Source of the DNA: UBA721 sp002705165
GTDB taxonomy: Bacteria; Planctomycetota; Planctomycetia; Pirellulales; Pirellulaceae
Length of the DNA: 64,000 nt
Assembly (NCBI GenBank): GCA_045565995.1
Contig: JBJLEF010000004.1
Span: 186,001 to 250,000, forward strand
Direction of reading: 5' to 3'
The notes under the pieces are model-generated. The model was not told where the DNA came from, ran no database searches, and saw nothing but the letters and a program-made list of their open reading frames with translations. How positions within the stretch are numbered: the stretch's first letter is position 1; the number at the start of each line of letters is the position of its first letter. Both the position numbers and the translations under genes were made by a program. This document shows, one piece after another, positions 61,465-64,000 of the stretch.

Positions 61465-63171
61465 TCAAATAAGTCGATTTTGTTCAGCTACGCTGCTTCC
61501 TCGCATCTTTTCGGCTAGGTCGGCTTGAGAAAATGCAGGCCACTCCAACCTAAAAGTTGTGCCCGAACTACCATCGGAGATAACGATAATATCTCCCTTG
61601 TGTTCCCTTAGTATTTTACGGCTAACCGACAAGCCAAGCCCGGTACCTCGGTTCCCTTTCGCGGAAACAAACGGCTGGAATATTTTATCGTGATCGCGTT
61701 CGGCTATCCCTGGCCCATTATCAGAGACGTCTACTTTTAGCATTTGGTTGGCGATATCATGTTCAATAGAAATCCGCACTTCGCCGTTGTCGTTTTCAAC
61801 GACCGCGTCCAACGCGTTGGTGGTAACGTTTAGTAGAGCACGGTGTATCCCATCGGGATCAAAAACATATTCAGTGCCGCCAGGTAGGCTGTCGCAGACT
61901 AATGCCGTGCCCTCATTAAACGCCCTATTTTTCAACATGTCTGTCACATCTTCGACCACATGGTTTAAATTTGAAGCGAAGGATTCCGGGCGTCTTTCTT
62001 TGCTGAAAGTCAGCATGTCCAACACTAGGTCAGATATCTTTTCCTGGTTGCGCTGGACGATTTCCCAACCTTTCTGCAGCACATCCAATTCCCCTTTTTT
62101 TAAACCTTCTTCTACCAGATAACTCCCGCCTTTCACGCCCTGAATTATATTCTTGATGTGGTGTGAAATCGCCGTAACGGTTTGACCGATGGCGGCAAGT
62201 CGCTCCGCCTGGACCATCGATGAATAATACATCGTATCTTCGATCGCCAACGCCGCTTGATGCGCGATGGCCACCATAAGTTTGAGGTGTTCGTCGCTGA
62301 ACTGAGGGTTGTAGACGCCCACTATCTGAGCGTCGTCGGCATGCGAAGTATCTATATAGATGACACCAACTACACCGTACCGTCCTGTGAGCGGCACGCA
62401 GATGGCTTCCTTGATTTGATTTCCAAGAATGCTTCCGGCCGCCTCCCATCTTTGGTCGTCGGTTGCATCCGTGGTTAACACCCCTTCATTATGCTCAATA
62501 ACGTATTCAAGAATTCTTTGGCTAATAATCATGCCATGACTATCCGCAATACCTTCACGGTATCGGCTCACTTTCGGCTTCATTTCACCGGTAGTTGCGT
62601 CCAGCAGAATGATGCAGCCTCTATCGGCCTCGACCCATTCGAATATGAGATCAGCAAGCTTTTCAAGCAGTTGGTCGATATCTATCGTCTGGCTGACAGC
62701 CTGAGTTGTTTGATACATGGCCTGTAGATGACGTTGGACGTCTTCGTGCTGTTGGACATCAGCTCCGCTATTCGCGATGTCGTGTGCGTTAATCTGCGGG
62801 CTTGCCGATTTGATGATTCGGGAAACCGTGTTGTCATTGGCGTCAAGGAGTACATCGACTCGGGCATCCGGGCGTTTCTTGGCAGGCCCCTCGGATACGA
62901 TGAAATGAGTCCGACCTAACTGAAGTCTGTCGCCAGAATGAAGACTTTTTCGATCGCAGGAAACTCCATTTACAAAGGTCCCGTTTGAGCTCTGCAGGTC
63001 ATGGACCTCCAATCCTAATTCAGTCACATGTATTTCAGCGTGGTACCTGGAGACTTCCGTATCACGTAACTTAAGATCATTAGCTGCATCTCGCCCAATT
63101 TTAAAGACGCTGCCCTTGATGTCTTTTCGGACACCTCTGTCAGAACCCTGAATAACGTATAGGTACGCCAT
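61465..63171 (-). CDS. FHA-GAF-histidine kinase, soluble
   Basis: 568 residues from the ATG at 63171 (MAYLYVIQGSDRGVRKDI); a GTG nine bases upstream is possible. FHA domain at about 5-90 (FKIGRDAANDLKLRDTEVSRYHAEI with Arg and Ser-Arg phosphothreonine pocket, NGTFVNG), GAF domain at about 150-310 (ADLIFEWVEADRGCIILLDATTGE, AICVPLTGRYGVVGVIYID) and a kinase core: HisKA with the phospho-His in TAISHHIKNIIQG (near 336) and HATPase with LLNVTTNALDAVV, VDVSDNGPGIAERD and GNRGTGLGLSVSRKI. No membrane helix. A weak promoter lies at 63206-63235. Confidence 0.93.
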   Translation of the reverse strand: MAYLYVIQGSDRGVRKDIKGSVFKIGRDAANDLKLRDTEVSRYHAEIHVTELGLEVHDLQSSNGTFVNGVSCDRKSLHSGDRLQLGRTHFIVSEGPAKKRPDARVDVLLDANDNTVSRIIKSASPQINAHDIANSGADVQQHEDVQRHLQAMYQTTQAVSQTIDIDQLLEKLADLIFEWVEADRGCIILLDATTGEMKPKVSRYREGIADSHGMIISQRILEYVIEHNEGVLTTDATDDQRWEAAGSILGNQIKEAICVPLTGRYGVVGVIYIDTSHADDAQIVGVYNPQFSDEHLKLMVAIAHQAALAIEDTMYYSSMVQAERLAAIGQTVTAISHHIKNIIQGVKGGSYLVEEGLKKGELDVLQKGWEIVQRNQEKISDLVLDMLTFSKERRPESFASNLNHVVEDVTDMLKNRAFNEGTALVCDSLPGGTEYVFDPDGIHRALLNVTTNALDAVVENDNGEVRISIEHDIANQMLKVDVSDNGPGIAERDHDKIFQPFVSAKGNRGTGLGLSVSRKILREHKGDIIVISDGSSGTTFRLEWPAFSQADLAEKMRGSSVAEQNRLI

Positions 63172-63205
63172 ATTACGCACTGGGATAAATAAGAGAAGGA
63201 AATTG

Positions 63206-63235
63206 TAAATAGTCGATGAGACCTTCTAAGTACAA
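63206..63235 (-). promoter_or_regulatory. Possible promoter of the FHA-GAF kinase gene
   Basis: Minus strand TTGTAC (63235-63230), 18 bases, TATTTA (63211-63206), 35 bases before the ATG. Confidence 0.35.
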
Positions 63236-63338
63236 GGATTATTGTATTCAGCTGGCCTTCGTATACTGTTAAAAAAACGAGTTTTTAATATCTTTCTCAG
63301 AATAGTCCCCTGCAAAGTCAGTGAATGCAGTTAAAAGG

Positions 63339-63366
63339 TTGACTGGTTACTTATGACTAATAGAAT
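63339..63366 (+). promoter_or_regulatory. Sigma-70-type promoter of the M28-like peptidase gene
   Basis: TTGACT (63339-63344), 16 bases, TAGAAT (63361-63366), about 60 bases before the ATG. A GGGGCCCC palindrome (63392-63399) lies in the leader. Confidence 0.55.
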
Positions 63367-63426
63367 CAACAGATAACAATCAAGAAATGATGGGGCCCCG
63401 AGAGTGATTCTGTTAGGAAAATGATA

Positions 63427-64000
63427 ATGCGTAAATTTAATTATAGTCTTGCTCTGCTATTTCTTGGTCTGACAATAATGCCGCAAGTATGGGCGGCTGA
63501 CAAACGGCAAGCCAAGACTGACAAGTTAGTTAAAAATATCTCAGAGCGTGTTCGCTACTTAGCTTCAGATGAATTAGAAGGCAGAGGTGTTGAAACCGAG
63601 GGTATTAATAAGGCTGCCGATTATATAGCGCAACACTTTGAGGAAATTGGATTACGAGTTGATAGTTACAATGGCTCCCCTTTTCAGCCTTTTCAGATTT
63701 CTACTGACGTAAAGCTTGGGGAACCAAGTGATAACTACCTGACAATTATCGGTCCCGCTGGGACTGAGGAACCCTCTGTCCTCAGTGAGTTGACAATGGG
63801 CTTTGAATTTAACCCCTTGGCTATTGGGGCTAGCGGCACTTTCGATGCAGAGGTGGTGTTCGTTGGCTATGGCATTGAGGCCGAAGATTTGAATTACAAC
63901 GAGTATGCTGACGTCGATGTAAAAGGCAAGGTGGTGATTGTCGTTCGAAAAGAACCCCAACAGTCAAATCCTGAGAGTGTTTTTGATGGACTGAAGTCGT
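63427..64000 (+). CDS. Secreted M28-family-like peptidase, N-terminal part (cut by window edge)
   Basis: 191 residues visible, frame open to the window end. Start ATG at 63427 with AGGA eight bases upstream; an in-frame ATG at 63421 is possible. Signal peptide MRKFNYSLALLFLGLTIMPQVWA. The mature start ISERVRYLASDELEGRGVETEGINKAADYIAQHFEEIGL is the standard opening of M28 aminopeptidases, and VVFVGYGIEAEDLNYNEYADVDVKGKVVIVVRKEPQ is the inserted PA domain they often carry. The zinc-binding catalytic domain lies beyond the window. Confidence 0.85.
   Translation, partial: MRKFNYSLALLFLGLTIMPQVWAADKRQAKTDKLVKNISERVRYLASDELEGRGVETEGINKAADYIAQHFEEIGLRVDSYNGSPFQPFQISTDVKLGEPSDNYLTIIGPAGTEEPSVLSELTMGFEFNPLAIGASGTFDAEVVFVGYGIEAEDLNYNEYADVDVKGKVVIVVRKEPQQSNPESVFDGLKS

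Overview
The window reads as a stretch of chromosome from a marine-type planctomycete, most likely of the Pirellulales. This is inferred from gene content, not from a marker gene. The signs are secreted PQQ-type beta-propeller proteins, a DUF1571 protein, a DUF6807 (PmoA-like) protein, a ThuA protein, a GDSL-like secreted protein of the GGTFVER type, an FHA-GAF histidine kinase, and an rsmH gene standing outside any division cluster. Many genes lack a clear Shine-Dalgarno sequence and GTG or TTG starts are common. I see no CRISPR array, rRNA, prophage or insertion sequence. Genes are dense and most gaps are short.

Layout. 1-5.8 kb: a cut GDSL-like protein, an iron-type alcohol dehydrogenase, two secreted planctomycete-style proteins and aroA. 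5.8-11.3 kb: a small zinc ribbon protein, a three-gene glycolipid/glycan module (membrane transferase-like protein, GT2, flippase-like membrane protein) and a divergent AI-2E family permease with a large insert. 11.3-16.7 kb: three translationally coupled genes coding for a degenerate SbcD/YhaO-like protein, an SbcC/YhaN-like ATPase with a membrane hairpin, and a tail-anchored protein. 16.8-19.9 kb: sodium:solute symporter, DsbA/FrnE-like protein and dihaem cytochrome c, with overlapping genes. 20-25 kb: a sialidase-like secreted protein, an AlkA-like glycosylase coupled to a GIDE-like membrane protein, PPK2 and a beta-helix protein. 25-30.4 kb: an S9 peptidase overlapping a tricorn-like protease. 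30.6-34.5 kb: ThuA protein, small membrane protein, second PQQ-type protein, ABM monooxygenase, a 380-base non-coding stretch with many possible helices, and tRNA-Leu(UAG).

34.6-41.4 kb is an accessory-looking catabolic block: a tripartite tricarboxylate transporter (TctC-TctB-TctA) overlapping or abutting a serine beta-lactamase-fold hydrolase, then an HpaI-type aldolase, a DUF6807 protein and an alpha/beta hydrolase. 41.9-64 kb is mostly housekeeping or core planctomycete genes: sucCD, a Xer recombinase with a small overlapping partner, a NarL-type regulator with an unusual leader (promoter, 14-base palindrome and G-quadruplex motif in tandem), a Rieske protein, bshB1, a menC-like enolase family gene, an aldo/keto reductase, CbiE-CbiT, an A-type Fe-S carrier, a Nudix protein, cysteine desulfurase, queA, a GT4, rsmH, a nitrilase-family enzyme, a small lipoprotein, DUF1571, a glyoxalase-II-like protein, the FHA-GAF kinase and the start of an M28 peptidase.

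The most unusual item is the 11.3-16.7 kb operon. Its SbcD-like subunit keeps the family scaffold but has lost every recognisable metal-binding histidine, while its ATPase partner looks fully active. The next most interesting are the regulator leader at 46.8 kb and the catabolic block at 34.6 kb.
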